DNA from: Microvelia longipes
Taxonomy: Eukaryota; Arthropoda; Insecta; Hemiptera; Veliidae
Direction: 5' to 3'
NCBI GenBank assembly: GCA_018340805.1
Contig: JACMZG010001863.1
Span: 23,852,327 to 23,916,326, forward strand
DNA: 64,000 nucleotides
Below the pieces are notes generated by a model that had not been told where the DNA came from, made no database searches, and worked only from the letters and a program-made list of their open reading frames with translations. A program made the position numbers and the translations under genes. Below are positions 35,481 through 50,456 of this stretch, piece after piece. How positions within the stretch are numbered: position 1 is the first letter of the stretch; every line of letters begins with the position of its first letter.

Positions 35481-37271
35481 GTCACACATTTGTTATAATA
35501 ATCTCCGTTTGATGTCAGAAAAGTTCATTTAATGTATTTCATTAACTTGGTTATTTTTCTAATATACTTATGGTCATAGCAGACTTAGGCTTTTAGACTT
35601 TACTGGCCCTAGGGAAATTAAAGTCATCAAGTCCCAGCGGGATGTTTCCCAAACATGCATGTTATCAAGGAATATATAAAAAAACTAATTAGAACTTACT
35701 AATAAATGGCCATCCTAAATTTAATTTGAGAACACTCCAGTTCTTGCTGCTTTATCGGGCGGTTCGCGTTCAGCCGTATTTAATAACTGAAAGAAATCGT
35801 ACAAACAAAAAGAAAAGTTAGAACAGAACAACTTTATGTTAATCTGAAGCTTTCTCACTTGGTATAGGAACACCTTAAAAGTTAATAAACACATCCAATT
35901 ATCAATTATTTAAACTGGAGCCACACAAAAATTTACTGGACAAAGCAAAACTCGTTAAAACAGTTTTTTGCACTAACTTGATCGAGTGTGTTTTCCATTT
36001 ACATCCTAATTTATTTATTTATCATTTAAACGTATCTAACACATTGTGACTATTCAAACCAATACAAATTATAAACGCTAAAAATTTCTTTATGAATTTA
36101 TAAAGACTTAAAAGGTAAGGACTACTTAAAAGAATAATCTCTTCATCGATAAGAATACATTATACTTAGTTTCAAATAATTTATAAGTATTTTTCAGTAT
36201 CGTCAATATTCTGTCCATTATTATCTTCTAATGCTAAAATTTTCTTTCTTAAGTTTTATCAGTACCTATTATTAGTAAAGGGTTTTCGTTGTAAAGCTAC
36301 TCGTAAGAACAATGGTGGTTTTGCCTTACAGCCACTCTAGAACCACTTGAACTACTACTCAACATTCATATTAAAAGGTATTACTAGCTTCCTTCGTAAG
36401 GAGCTTATGTAATAGATTTTATACTCAGCATTATATTTTCTGGCTAAAAAGGATAAAGAATAAAGAGTATTTGTTTTAGAACAAAAGTTAATAAATTAAA
36501 GAAAGTGTTTTGGAAAAATTATATTACAGCTATTAAGAGTGTATAAAAGTTAAGATTTATTACATAATCCTTGATAGAAATTGCATAAAAGTGACTTTTC
36601 TACACTGTGACATAGCTAGACACACGTTATACGCTACTGGGTTAGTCTAATCCCATTGAAGGTCCCAAATAAAACTTTTGGGACATGTTACAGTTTAAAC
36701 TCTTTTTAGGATTTTTTTCAATTTTTTTAAAATTGGCTTTTTGAGGTATTAGCATTTTTATTTTATAATTGCTCACAATAAACACTTGTAACTAATTATC
36801 CAAATGTATGCAGAATCTATTTGAAAGGGCCAAGTTTAAGCTTACAAACGCTACCAAAATAACAATTATACCTTATGCAGAATTTTGGATACAGCCATTT
36901 TTGTAGTCAAAGAAATTGAAAAATAACATTTTTCGGAAAATTCACCGCCCTACTGCGGCAATATGGCTGCACCAAATGATCCAAAATCTGGATTTTTTTC
37001 CCTCCTTCTTTTATGTACCTACCTGTGAACCAAATTATAATAAAATCGGTTACATTAAGTCCAAAAACAAACTTTTTCGTAGTTGATTTGACATGGACAA
37101 CAAAATGAAGAATTGAGAACTGGTTACGTCGATACTATTCCTCACTACTTGGAACTCATGTCATTACGCTCGTCCCCAGAAAAATTTAGTAAGCCAACTA
37201 CAGTAAATAGCCGTTTATATGTTTACAGAAGCTTTAAAAATACCAGCGATAATACTTGGCAGCCTATTTTT
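35481..37271. other. AT-rich stretch with no recognised feature
   Basis: No element seen before the composite foldback begins at 37272. Confidence 0.4.
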
Positions 37272-39471
<2,200 letters not shown>

Positions 39472-39673
39472 TATTTTGTATATATATTTAGTACAAATAT
39501 ATATCAGGTCTGGAGTTGCATGAGCACTCCAGGAAAATATTTTTTTTACCTTTTAGCGAATTTCCTTTGAAAATTCGCCTAATGGGATAGGCGTCATGGC
39601 GGAATTCGAACCTCGGACCACGACACAAATCCGTTTCAGAGGTCCCTTATGACGAAAAAAAATTTTTCGCGAG

Positions 39674-39844
<171 letters not shown>

Positions 39845-40507
39845 TTCTAGACACTTTCTTGTAAACACTCTATCTTTCGAACGGATTAATATTTTTTAAC
39901 CAAACTTGGTACAAAAATCAACCTTCGGAGGACACGAACCCTATTGAAAACCAGGTTTTTGTGACGTCAGCAACCCGGTTTGCTGAGTCAGCGAAATTTT
40001 CAAAAAATCGGCAAAATTCAGGTTAATATTTTTTGCCGCAAAAAATATCAATATTTATGTTTTTTGAGACGCTGAATCGAATGAAACCGGTCCGAAGTCG
40101 ATACGACCACTCTAAGTGACCTAAAAATCGAAAAAACCATTCTAAATTCCCGAAAACCAAAATTTAGGTCGATAAAAAAATAAATTTCGAGTAGGGTGTC
40201 GTTTTCAATGTAATTTTGGGCGCTGAATCGAATGAAACCGGTCCGAAGTCGATACGACCACTTTAAGTTACCAAAAAGTCGAAAAAAACCACAAAAATTA
40301 TAAAAAACCAAATTACGGTCGTTGAAAATTAAATTTCGAGTAGGGTGTCGTTTTCTATGTTTTTTTGGGCCTCTGAGTTGAATGCCAGTGGTCCGGAGTC
40401 AATACAACCACTCAAACTCAGGGTACCTGGGTTCGAATCCTGGAAGGGTCCATAATTTTTTATCGTTTTTTTACTTAAGTTTACTTATAAGTTTACAACT
40501 AGAAAAT

Positions 40508-41352
40508 AATTCTGGCGCGGTGGTCCGCATGTCGGGCGAATTTCCTTTGGATGCGTGCACTCAAACCCAGAGTACCTGGGTTCAAATCCTAGTAGGGACA
40601 ATATTTTTTTATTGTTTTTTTACCTAATATAAGTTTACAACTAGAAAATAATTCTGGCGCGGTGGTCCGCATGTCGGGCGAATTTCCTTTGGATGCGTGT
40701 TTCCGTGCTTTTTACATTATATAAGTTTACAACTACTAAATAAATAATTCCGGCGCGGTGGTCCGCTGTCGGGCGAATTTCATTTAGAATGCGTGTTTCC
40801 GTGCTAACAACCCATTTCTTGCTTATGCAAGAACCATGCCCATTGCGTGGTTCCGGTTCATGCTTTAGAACCTAAGCAGTTACTCAACTGTCAAGCACTG
40901 CTCGTAACTCATTTTGTCTGTATTTTTCAAAGGAAATGCGCTAAACCTTTAAAGATAACTGACTAAGCTAAAGATAAGTAACTAGCTTTAAACTAGTGCA
41001 AATAATAGTGTGTACTTCTATTTTAGAGGCATAGTTTTGCACAACCAACTGGATAATTATGCGCATTTCCTTTTGAAAAATACAGACAAAATGAGTTACG
41101 AGCAGTGCTTGACATTGAGTAACTGCTTAGGTTCTAAAGCATGAACCGGAACCACGCAATGGGCATGGTTCTTGCATAAGCAAGAAATGGGTTGTTTAGC
41201 ACGGAAACACGCATTCTAAATGAAATTCGCCCGACAGCGGACCACCGCGCCGGAATTATTTATTTAGTAGTTGTAAACTTATATAATGTAAAAAGCACGG
41301 AAACACGCATCCAAAGGAAATTCGCCCGACATGCGGACCACCGCGCCAGAAT
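40508..41352. repeat. Foldback hairpin within copy B
   Basis: The left arm ends aaaggaaatgcgc at 40941 and the right arm begins gcgcatttcc at 41061, ending ccgcgccagaa at 41352. Arms match those of copy A, with an additional tandem copy of the outermost block on the left. A third, diverged left-arm start (ctggcgcggtagttcgcatg, 41371) follows, leading to the right terminal repeat. Confidence 0.85.
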
Positions 41353-41616
41353 TTTTTATGTTTATAACTACAAAATAATTCTGGCGCGGTAGTTCGCATG
41401 TCGATAAACTTGAGCGGTTACTCAATTATCAAGAACTACTCGAAAATATTTTTTTTTTGTATTTTTCGAAGAATATGCGCTAAAACCTTTTACATATTAC
41501 ATAAAATTTAGCGAAACGTATTTTTTCGTGATGAGGGATATTTTGGTCATGGTCCGAGGTTCGACTTCCGGTAAGACGCGCATCCCATTAACGATTTTTT
41601 ACAAAGGAAATTCGCT

Positions 41617-42550
41617 CAAAGATAGGATAACAAAGTAAAAAGAAAAAGAATATTGCAGTAAAAAAAGGATACTGACTGAAAAATTTTCAAAAACAACTTT
41701 CTCGGCAGAACACAATGACGAAAAAACTATCCAACAAAAGACACAAGAAATGTGTCAAAGTTTACCAAAAACACTTCTGAAACTGAAACTTTGAAATCTC
41801 ACTTAACTTTTGACTCCTACAAAAAAGGATCAAAAGAAGTTTCTAAAATATTTTTTTACCTAGCCTTAGTCTTCAGACGTTGACGATGTAAAACTTTAAA
41901 TTTAGTAGTTTAACTTAATTTAAAAACTTTAACAAAATTTAAAATTTGAAACAATTTAAAATCTTATTTAAACTAAAAAAATAACTCAATAGCTAAATAC
42001 CTCTTTATAAGTCTTATGTTATGCATGTTGGTATTAAGTTGGCCGAGACCTAAATGGAATACTTTAAGTCATTTTTAAAGGTTTAGTCGGTAACTTAAAA
42101 TAATACTGATATAGAAGGACTATAAGACCGTAAACACAATTTTATACTGTTAATACGAATTCTACTGTTAACACAAAAGCCGATTGACTGGTGGTCAATC
42201 GATGGTCAAGTAGGGAAACCACCTTAACAACAAAACAATATTTTAAACATGTGTCATAAATATTCATTAATGAAAAAAGATCGTAAATAACAAATACAAT
42301 AACTTAAAACACCTGGGGCAGAGACTATAGATACTTAAACAGTAAGACTGTCGACTCAATGGTGGGAAAATTTGGATTCCGGTCGACACTAGCGCGGCGG
42401 GGGACCTACCTTTCAATTGAGTGGGCGTGTCTTGATTTCCCGCTTTTTGCCCACAGTCAGTTTGAAATTTAATTTTTATACTTTGTATTAAATACGCTTT
42501 TATACTTTGTATAACACGCTTCTGATTATTTTTAAGTTTTGCATTCAAGT
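41617..42550. other. AT-rich stretch, one dispersed repeat fragment
   Basis: The block gagacctaaatggaatactt with tttttaaaggtttagt (42045-42090) recurs, diverged, at 44096-44140. The 93-codon minus-strand frame near 42267-42548 starts at a TTG and matches nothing I know. Confidence 0.4.
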
Positions 42551-42729
42551 AATTTATTAATTTAATCGATTCAATCAGGTAATAAAGAAATAGTGGCTAA
42601 AGTTTACACGTGGTAGAAGATAGATTTCGGCATTTAATGCAGCCTGTATTTTAATTACATCGGCAAGATGCGCACATGTGATTTAATGTAATTACCTGAA
42701 ATAATCGACTAAATCAATCAATTAATTAA
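42551..42729. mobile_element. Small inverted-repeat element
   Basis: The left end has ttaatcgattcaatcaggta and the right end tacctgaaataatcgactaa, reverse complements with a few mismatches over about 35 bp and with a 105-bp interior. A MITE is likely by structure; no target duplication was recognised. Confidence 0.5.
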
Positions 42730-44370
42730 ATGAAATTTACACTTATCTGCCATCAGTAGCGTTCTCTGGAAGTTTTAAAAAAGCTTCTATTTATCTGCAT
42801 TTTTGAAATACAGAACATGCGACGGCGGACCTGTTTTTGTGAAAAATACATACTGAAAACAATAATTTTATAATAATAATAAATGTAGCTGTCATAACCA
42901 AGAATTCATAAATTTAAGTATAAAAATATAATCAGTCATTTTTGGAAAGCTATTGGGGTTAGTTCATGAGTTGTCCGCACCGGTCCGCCGCAGCGCTATT
43001 TTTAGTAGCTTGCGATAATCGAATCCAAACTTTTCCTCATTTAAGTTAACCCCCCTGACCTGGGGTAACTTAAAAAAGGAGTAGCGGAATACAAATATCT
43101 ACATTTAGTTGACGAGGACTACTTTTAATATAATTTTAATTATATACGTTAAACTTCAATTTAAAATGCTTAAATTATTGTAATGCATCGATATTTACAT
43201 TAGTATTTAATGAATAATCAATAATTAATTAATAATAAAACATAATAATTCAGCAACTGGAAGTATTGCTAACGTTTTTATTTGACAATAAAAAAGAAGG
43301 GAGCATCTTAAGACCACCAGTGAACCGCCTTTCGTGTTATCAGTAGTGCTCCTTCTATATATAGTAATATTCTAAGGTTGGTAACATATAAAATAAATAG
43401 TTGAAACGTTATCAAAAATATTAACTACCTTTTGAAATAAATTATAACACACATTTACTCTAAACATACATTATGTGAAAACAAAAATATCTGATTCTAA
43501 CATTAAAAAGCTAATATAAAACAAACGGATATATGTTATTGTTAACTTTAACATAATAACATTTCCTTACAAAAACATTCATTATTAAAAGTTACGAGAT
43601 TGGCTTTTACAAACTGACTTGCTATGAGGAAATTTTTAACTTAAAACTTGAAAATGATCAGTTTTCGAATGATAAGGTTAAAAAAGCACGTACTACCTTA
43701 AGAAACAACAATAAAGTATATTAATATTTCTTTATATATATGTAAAAACAAGAACATTTCCTTATTTCCTTTAAAAAATGTTTATCTTACACTATTGTTA
43801 TGCTAAACACTACTAAAGATTGCTATGTTTTTATTCTTACGCCAGTATATTTTTAAGAAAATAAGCAATTTCTTATCTCCTCTGCATTTTTTGTAAAAAA
43901 AGGAGCTAATAAGGAGAGTACCTTTATAATTTCCCTTTCTTTGTCTTCTAAATTATTTATTGTTCACACATTTAGGTTTTTAACATAAATATCTAGTATA
44001 TTTTTTATTTAATGGCCTTTAATGGAAAGGTAAATAATAAAAAGACGTGGTTTATTATATTTGTAATGAGAATGCAGATTTTGTGACTCGGTACGCTGAG
44101 ACTTAAATAGAATACTTAAAGCTACTTTTAAAGGTTTAGTAGCTTAAAACATTACAAACTAAGTCATTGCTAATAAACAGCAACATATTTCTATCTTCGT
44201 TTGTCATAGCAAATACTTTTATATGTACTTAGTCGCATGACGAAAAATTGCTAAATAAAAGTGGAACTCCGATGTAATGGCTAATGATTACAAACAGCAA
44301 ATATTACGACATAAAAACAATGCGGCCATGCGCAAACTATCGAGACTGCGAGGCGACTACAGTCCGGAAG
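42730..44370. other. AT-rich stretch with foldback fragments
   Basis: Two short pieces related to the foldback ends, gacggcggacctgttttt (42820) and ccggtccgccgcag (42979), face each other. The rest is featureless apart from the repeat fragment at 44096. Confidence 0.35.
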
Positions 44371-44480
44371 TCTGTACTTATAAGGAACAATAGTAGGTGT
44401 ATTCTGAAGTACAATATAGAATTTTACTTATGTTTCCGAAGTACAGAATGCATCTACTATTGTTCATCCTGTACTTTTAC
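44371..44480. repeat. Hairpin with ~28-bp arms
   Basis: Arms ggaacaatagtaggtgtatt and a right arm containing atgcatctactattgttcat pair with few mismatches; short gtac-containing stems extend it on both sides. An 81-codon frame overlaps the hairpin and is not supported otherwise. Confidence 0.6.
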
Positions 44481-46065
44481 TGTACTCTTTATACTTCATA
44501 AAGAGAAGATATTTTCATTTACAATTTGACAATACAATAACTTGTTATTCTTTTCCATAGATATGTAAGTATAGTACACAAAGAATTGCATACCTCATAC
44601 TATTTGGCAGTCAAAAGGCGTCATCAGAGTGTTAGTTGTGACTAGTTGTGACCGACAAGGATTGCTGCTATTCGACAATATATATTTTTGGAATAGGAAG
44701 TTCAAGAGGAAGCGACCCTCTTCCTTATTCCACTTCTAGTCATCCGAAAAATCTCCTAAGCGTAATTTTCTGATAAAAATTTACTAAAATATTATAGTTT
44801 ACCCTAAAACTAGGAACTAGGATTTTACCTTAATTTCGCCTATCATGCTGAGTGTGTAAATGTTTATAAACGTAAAAATGTGGGTGAGGGGCTCTGCCAT
44901 TTTATAACTGTGCTTTCTAAATTGTAGACCAATAAAAATTAGCAAAAGAATCTTCCTTAAGGTCAAGTTGTTCTGCCTAAAACATTATAATTTATAGGAC
45001 CTTATCATTCGACTTTGCTGAGAGGCACAAATGAACACAGTATTATAAATTGAATTCTAAACTAATGTTTCATTGCGATTCCCAGTATTAAATATTAAAA
45101 CCTAATTTAAAAATTCCTTACTCTTAAAAGATAAGGTAAAATCAAGTTTAAAATTCAAATCAAGCTTAATTTAAGAAAAAAATACATTACTCCCTGGAGA
45201 GCTTTACCTGATGATCTTTAACACTTATACAGTAGTAGACTCGGATCCTTCCTGGAATATTTAATTATTTAAAGATAAATGAGATGGATTTAATGGAACA
45301 GATAGTGCTCTCACAGAGAAGAAAATTATCCTTTTTTTAAAGCCTTTTTTATTTCTATTTCTCCTTATTACTACTCTACTTACCGGCTGTACTTAATAAA
45401 ATAGCAATTTTTATTACAATTTAAGAAAGGTTAGAAATATATATTTTTTTATAATGTTATACCTCCATTTAATTTTATTTAGAATTTTAAAAAATCTAAT
45501 ATTTCAGTCATTTAAATTTATAATGAAGAAATGTATGAATTAGGAATTTATGTGTACTTACACCAAAAAATATGTTAATATTAATTTGCTAATTTATTAA
45601 TAAATTGAAATTGTTTAATTGCACTAAAAGCAGTTAACTAATTTAATTACAGAATGGAAATTAGAACAAATTAAAATCTTCAGAGTAATAAACTTTTTAA
45701 ACGAATATATTTAGTATTTCATTTACTTTGGTTTTAATTACGCCTAATGTTTTTTTATAATTACTTCTTTGGTAATGCTTGGTTCTTTATCTTATATTAT
45801 AGTAAAGGGGAGCACTGTTATAATAAATATGCCACATCCACTAATAGATCTTAGACGTTCTCAGTAAGTCTTGATGTATCTTTACTTTTCTTGTAAACGG
45901 ATTTACTTTCCTTGTAAGAAGTCCTATGAGGCGGTCAAAAGAGCTATTTTGATTTTTTAAAGAAGTTTCAAGTAAGTAAGTAAGTTCAAGAAGTTTTGAA
46001 GAAAAAAGTGTTTTTTTTCAACACTTTTTTAGTGATATTTTGAAGTATTTTGAGTAAATAAGACC
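44481..46065. other. AT-rich stretch with no recognised feature
   Basis: A small A/T hairpin (aaaaaagtgtt with aacactttttt) sits at 46012-46030. A fragment with gtcatccgaaaaatctccta (44740) recurs as gtcatccgaacaacctcata (50532). Confidence 0.4.
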
Positions 46066-46254
46066 TCAACCACATCTGTCACTGGCACAATTAGACAGCA
46101 AACTTAAACATAAGACAACAACAACCGTAATTTGTTTCACTGATGGTTTCCTTTTGGAAGCTGTAAGACCGGGGATGATATCACGCTTGACTATAACTGA
46201 AACCTTTTCCCTGGGCACTAGAGCCTCTATATTTAAGGTAGTGGTGTGCGCCAT
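46066..46254 (-). CDS. Unrecognised 62-codon ORF with good start context
   Basis: The minus-strand ATG at 46254 has G at -3 and G at +4. The frame encodes a basic N-terminal part (MAHTTTLNIEALVPREKVSV, later SKRKPSVKQ) and a C-terminal hydrophobic run (ITVVVVLCLSLLSNCA) before the stop. This could be a small tail-anchored-like protein, an exon or chance. There is no neighbouring exon on this strand that I can pair with it, and the area borders a decayed foldback. Confidence 0.2.
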   Translation of the reverse strand: MAHTTTLNIEALVPREKVSVIVKRDIIPGLTASKRKPSVKQITVVVVLCLSLLSNCASDRCG

Positions 46255-46440
46255 AACTGAGGTGCTCAGAAATTCAGAAAACGCCTGTATTTGCTCAGTT
46301 AGCTAAGCAGCCCTCAGAGCTTTGGCAGCAAAAAGCCGGAAAGCATAAAATACGGTCGGTAAACGAACGATTCCAGTAAGGATTTACATTAAATATAAGT
46401 TAAATTATATTTAACTTATTATCGAACTTTATAATTTATA

Positions 46441-46802
46441 CGCATGTAGGGCGAATTTTTTTGGAATGCTTACTTTCTTGCTAAACACTCTATTTCTTCT
46501 GCTAGATTTTAGTTTATGTTTCATGCGGTCTGAACCATAAAAGAACTATTATTTTTTTAAAGGGAAATTATTAATTTGCAAACTTTTTAAAGACTAGCAT
46601 ACTCTACGTTTTATGAGTGCACAAAATGTTGTGCTGACCTGATTTTGGAAGCATAGTTTTTTGCAACTTATCACAGGCACATTTCCTTTTAAAAATTAAA
46701 AGATTTGACGAACAAGTAGAAGTTACTGTTCAAACCATGAGCATGAAAACGCAAGCAGTGCAAAGGAAATCCTTTCAGCTTCCGGACCTTTGTACTAAAA
46801 TT
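46441..46802. repeat. Decayed foldback element
   Basis: Blocks occur in family order: cgcatgtagggcgaattttt, 'tttcatgcggtctgaacc', 'gcatagttttttgcaac', cacatttccttttaaaaatt and a terminal aaggaaatcctttcagcttc cgga. Arms pair only partly. Confidence 0.5.
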
Positions 46803-47744
46803 TAAATCCTAAAATGCTGTTCTTCTATTCTTATTTGAATTAAAAGAGTATAGAACATCTCATTTGACATATGATTTTGTCTTCAACTCTTTTCCCAGAG
46901 CATACCCGATTGATAGTTAGTAGGACATTAAATTGGCTTTCTTAATTTTAACCTAATCTGGCACAATTTAATCCAAATAAGCAGGGTCGCAGAAGGACCT
47001 AACCTAAAAACCAGAGCTGGCAAGACGACTAGTTTTTTAATATATTGACAGTTTTTTTTTGCAGCAGTTGTAATATTTATTCACGACCATCATAGAATAA
47101 ATGTGTAATAAATCCTTTGGCTGATTACCACCATATAAAGCCATGGAACAGCTTTAGATGTGAATAACCGACCCTTGAAATCATTGACTCATCTAAGCTG
47201 GAAGGGAGTTGGTTACAAATAAAGTGTTTTTGTAAAATTTGGGAAGAGTTTATAATTAATGTAAATTACAAACAGGGAATGGGAACCTCTGTTAGTATTT
47301 TAAATAAACAACAGAAAGTGCCAAATAACTATATTGTACAACACACTATATTTTTATAAAATTTTCCTCAAGAAAAGGTTAGTTTAAATAAGGGAGACTT
47401 TTTAATTAAATAATATAAATATTTTTTAACAGTTGGCTGTTTAGGAGTTTTAATTAATCCTTTATTATCCAAAAATTGCCCTTCCTTAATAAAATAATTG
47501 TCATCAAGCTTATAATTAGTGTTTTGATCTTATTGAACAAAAGATTAAAAAAATTAATAAAAAGTCAAACTCATCCCACCGTTGTAATTTTGACTTTGCT
47601 AATTATCATGTTTTTGATGATTTAAAATGTTAACGTCGAGTGGAATTAGTTTATCATGAAAATAAGATCAAAAGAATTTAATAAAATTTAAAACTTTTGT
47701 TTTAATTGGCTTAGTAATGTTTTAAATTACATTAAGCTCAAAGA
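46803..47744. other. AT-rich stretch with no recognised feature
   Basis: No element seen. Confidence 0.4.
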
Positions 47745-47995
47745 AAAATAATTCTGGAGGTCCGCAGGCCAGGTAATTTTTTTTAAATGCATGATAAGTT
47801 CTTTACAAACCATTTTTTCGCTCACGTTTTTGTTTCATGCTAATTTTAGTAGTAGCATAACTATTCATCATTCATTTTTTTTTTTTGGACCTTACATACG
47901 AAAAATACAGTAACTAAGCCTTAAATTAGGACAAATAATAATTACAAAAATAATAGTTTTGTATAACCAATGTGAAAAATATACGCACGTTGGAA
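47745..47995. repeat. Partial foldback fragment
   Basis: It starts aataattctggaggtccgca, followed by a diverged 'ttcgctcacgtttttgtttcatgct' and 'aaattaggacaaataataat', matching the left arm and core of the family. No right arm was found. Confidence 0.4.
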
Positions 47996-48400
47996 AATAT
48001 ACGTAGTTTTCCTATATCAGTTTGTCATATTACTAGTTTATTAGTGGAACTGATCACTTATTAATTATTTAATTTCATACGAAAAGTATTTTTTTCTATT
48101 TATAATTAACAGAAAACAAGAATGAATACTGAATATGAAAGTATACTTCATTTGTTTCCTAAAGTTTTGTTTATCCATTACTCGCCTAACAGTAAAAGAA
48201 CATTAATCTTGAGTTATAGCTGATGGTGAAGGCAGATAATGTCTTACGCCATCTATATGTCCGTTGACATCCGAGAGTTCTGAGATAACTTACGATTCAG
48301 TTAACATTAAAGCGATTGTAGTGTCACCTTTATATTTTAATGTTAACTTTTTCCGAGAAGTATATACTTATCATTAGGTTTAACTAAATAATAACAAAAC
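47996..48400. other. AT-rich stretch with no recognised feature
   Basis: No element seen. Confidence 0.4.
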
Positions 48401-48620
48401 AAGAGCTCGACGGCCTCATGGCCGCTCCGCGGCCTTAGCGCTGAAAGATTTTCAATTTTTAGTTTTAATTCTTTTTTTTTATTAGAGTGGCCAGTGTATT
48501 GACTCCGGCCATGCTTATAATTTTTAATTTTAAATTTATTCAGCGCCCTAAAAATCAAGAAAATACTTTTTCGCGGCAACAAATCGTAACGCTCCTAATA
48601 TACCGACTCAGCAAAGCGAG
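48401..48620 (-). repeat. Dispersed repeat with GC hairpins
   Basis: The run ggcctcatggccgctccgcg at 48412 with 'gccttagcgct' forms small hairpins; actcagcaaagcgagt (48606) is another. The 79-codon minus-strand frame here starts at TTG and owes its composition to these hairpins. Confidence 0.45.
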
Positions 48621-48927
48621 TGAATGGAAATTATCGCTAAAGCATTGGTTACGATTTATCGTTTGACACGTAAAACTTCATGTAAACAATTAACGTTTTT
48701 CGACTAATACATCTGGAATTTTATATCGCGGCAATTTCGTATTCACTTAAAAACATCTAATTCGACCAACTGCGCTGAATAAAAATCTTGTGGCAAAGAA
48801 ACAGCCACAGAAATTCTGTGGCGTTTTCGCTATGATGCCAAAGGTCTCTTGTTTTGAAGATTAAAAAGTGATTTTAATAAACTGCAATTCTAATATAAAG
48901 AAGTAATTACCACGTGTGATGTTCTAG

Positions 48928-49001
48928 GATCCAGGGATCGTTTGAACTACGGAGGGACTGCGGTGTGCTCTGTCCAAACTACGTCACCGGTCCGGAGCTA
49001 G
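48928..49001 (+). CDS. Candidate last coding exon of the split gene
   Basis: After an acceptor-like gttctag (ending 48927), two bases complete the Gly codon left by the exon at 18967. Then 23 codons follow, beginning SRDRLNYGGTAV and ending QTTSPVRS, before TAG at 48999. The region 48928-49074 is strikingly GC-rich and ends with ccag|gtaact, a donor-like site. In other phases, one frame is open across all 147 bases, and another reads a proline-rich stretch (PTPPSPPQPPESPN) after an early stop. The polypyrimidine tract is weak. I prefer the phase-matched reading, but an intervening unseen exon would change it. Confidence 0.4.
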
Positions 49002-49198
49002 CCCCACTCCACCGTCTCCCCCGCAGCCACCTGAATCTCCCAACTTGCAGCTCCATCCCTATAACAACAACCAGGTAACTTAAATACACTTTCAATAATA
49101 ATGCACTATTGATGATGATAAGAAATTTAAATTTAAGACGGATCTTGTGACAAATTTAATTTTTATCAAAAATTTAAATTTTATGATTTCTCATAAAA

Positions 49199-49440
49199 TA
49201 CGGGCCTTCGGCCCGTAGCCGCTACGCGGCCTCGGCGCTTCGCGCCTCGTCCGCTCCGCGGCGTCGGCCCCCCGGCCGCAAAGCGGCCCGGGGCCTCCCT
49301 GTGCCGCTTTGCGGCACATTGTTGTGTTTTGTATTATGTGTTGTTTCATTATTGTTCTTGTTACATGGCATTTTGCCATGTATCTAGCGAATTTTCACAG
49401 CCTCTCCACACAGGCCCGCTTCGCGGGCCTGAGTGGCTTT
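49199..49440. repeat. GC-rich island of stacked small hairpins
   Basis: Nested and adjacent palindromes with 3- to 5-base loops follow one another: gggccttcggccc, gccgctacgcggc, ggcgcttcgcgcc, cgctccgcgg, ggccgcaaagcggcc, gtgccgctttgcggcac, acatggcattttgccatgt and aggcccgcttcgcgggcct. GC content over 49201-49310 is far above the AT-rich background. Minus-strand frames through it encode Arg/Ala/Gly-rich sequence and are by-products. Its last part recurs in reverse complement at 52.9 kb, so it belongs to a dispersed element. Confidence 0.85.
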
Positions 49441-49559
49441 CTCACAACTTGATTTACTAATTGAGATTTTATTAATACTCTATTATTAATAGTATGCTAT
49501 AATATTAAAATTAAGAAGCATTATAAACAAAAATATATTATTCATGATTTTTGTTTTTA

Positions 49560-50370
49560 AATAAAAATACCGTTTCCGTCATTAAAGATTGTCTGATTGA
49601 GCTGAAACCGGTCGCAATGGTTTTAGAATGACTTCGACCATATAAAGACAACTTCAACTCTTACTTACATTTATGATTGTTTATAGAATATAAGAAAAAA
49701 TGTCAAATTTTTTTTTGTAAACAAATTGTTTATTTGAATAAATCTTAAGGTTGAAAAAATATATTCATGATTATTTAAAATAAAAATACCGTTTGCGTCA
49801 CTTAGGATTGTCCGATTGAGCTGAAACTGGTCGCATTCGTTTTAGAATAACTTCGACTATATAAAGACTACTTCGATGTTCTTCCTCTTTACGGTCTGCT
49901 TAGCTCGGCGTGGTTCAGTGGAAGCCATTTTTGCCCTGTCTCTCTGGGACAGTAGGCTTACCATGATGGAGCAAGAGGTAGAGGTATCTCTTTATACTAT
50001 ATCCCCACCCTCTAACACTACTGAACCCAACAGATATCGTACGAGTCTTTGACCTAGACGTATACATATATACAAGATTATATATAATGTATACCGATTG
50101 CGCCATTTGTGATGGTTCGATTGAGCTGAAATTGGTCTTAATCGATTCAGCTAGCCGTCTACCTAAATACTAGATACCTTGTTTTAAAGCCATTTTAAGT
50201 TTCAAAATTTTTTTTTTCATGACGTCATAACTTTGGTTGATGACGTCATAATGTTTTTATAAACAATAGGCCTCGTAACCTCCTCAACATCTCGCGATTT
50301 GCAAAGTTTCGTTTCAATTTGAGAACGCCTTCGAGAGTTATCGTTCGCCATACGAAAGGGTAGAAACTCT
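49560..50370. repeat. Three copies of dispersed repeat family R2
   Basis: Blocks like ccgtttccgtcattaaagat, attgtctgattgagctgaaa, 'cggtcgcaatggttttagaatgacttcgacc' occur at 49568, 49790 and about 50092, the third longer and including a tgacgtcat pair (50218-50250). A fourth is at 53.1 kb. The first two are about 222 bp apart, a tandem arrangement. Confidence 0.6.
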
Positions 50371-50380
50371 TACATACATA

Positions 50381-50456
50381 TATATATATATACATATATA
50401 TATATATTATATATATAATATATATATAATATATATATATATATACATATATATAT
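50381..50456. repeat. (TA)n microsatellite
   Basis: TA tract with interspersed TATAC and AATA interruptions. Confidence 0.9.

Noticed and set aside
41192..41392. 66-codon frame with FSTETRILNEIRPTADHRAG
   Set aside because: It lies wholly in a foldback arm and recurs in copy A on the opposite side; it has no homologue outside the repeat that I know.
49191..49379. 62-codon minus-strand frame rich in Arg, Ala and Gly
   Set aside because: The composition comes from the stacked GC hairpins; its start lies in an unrelated repeat.
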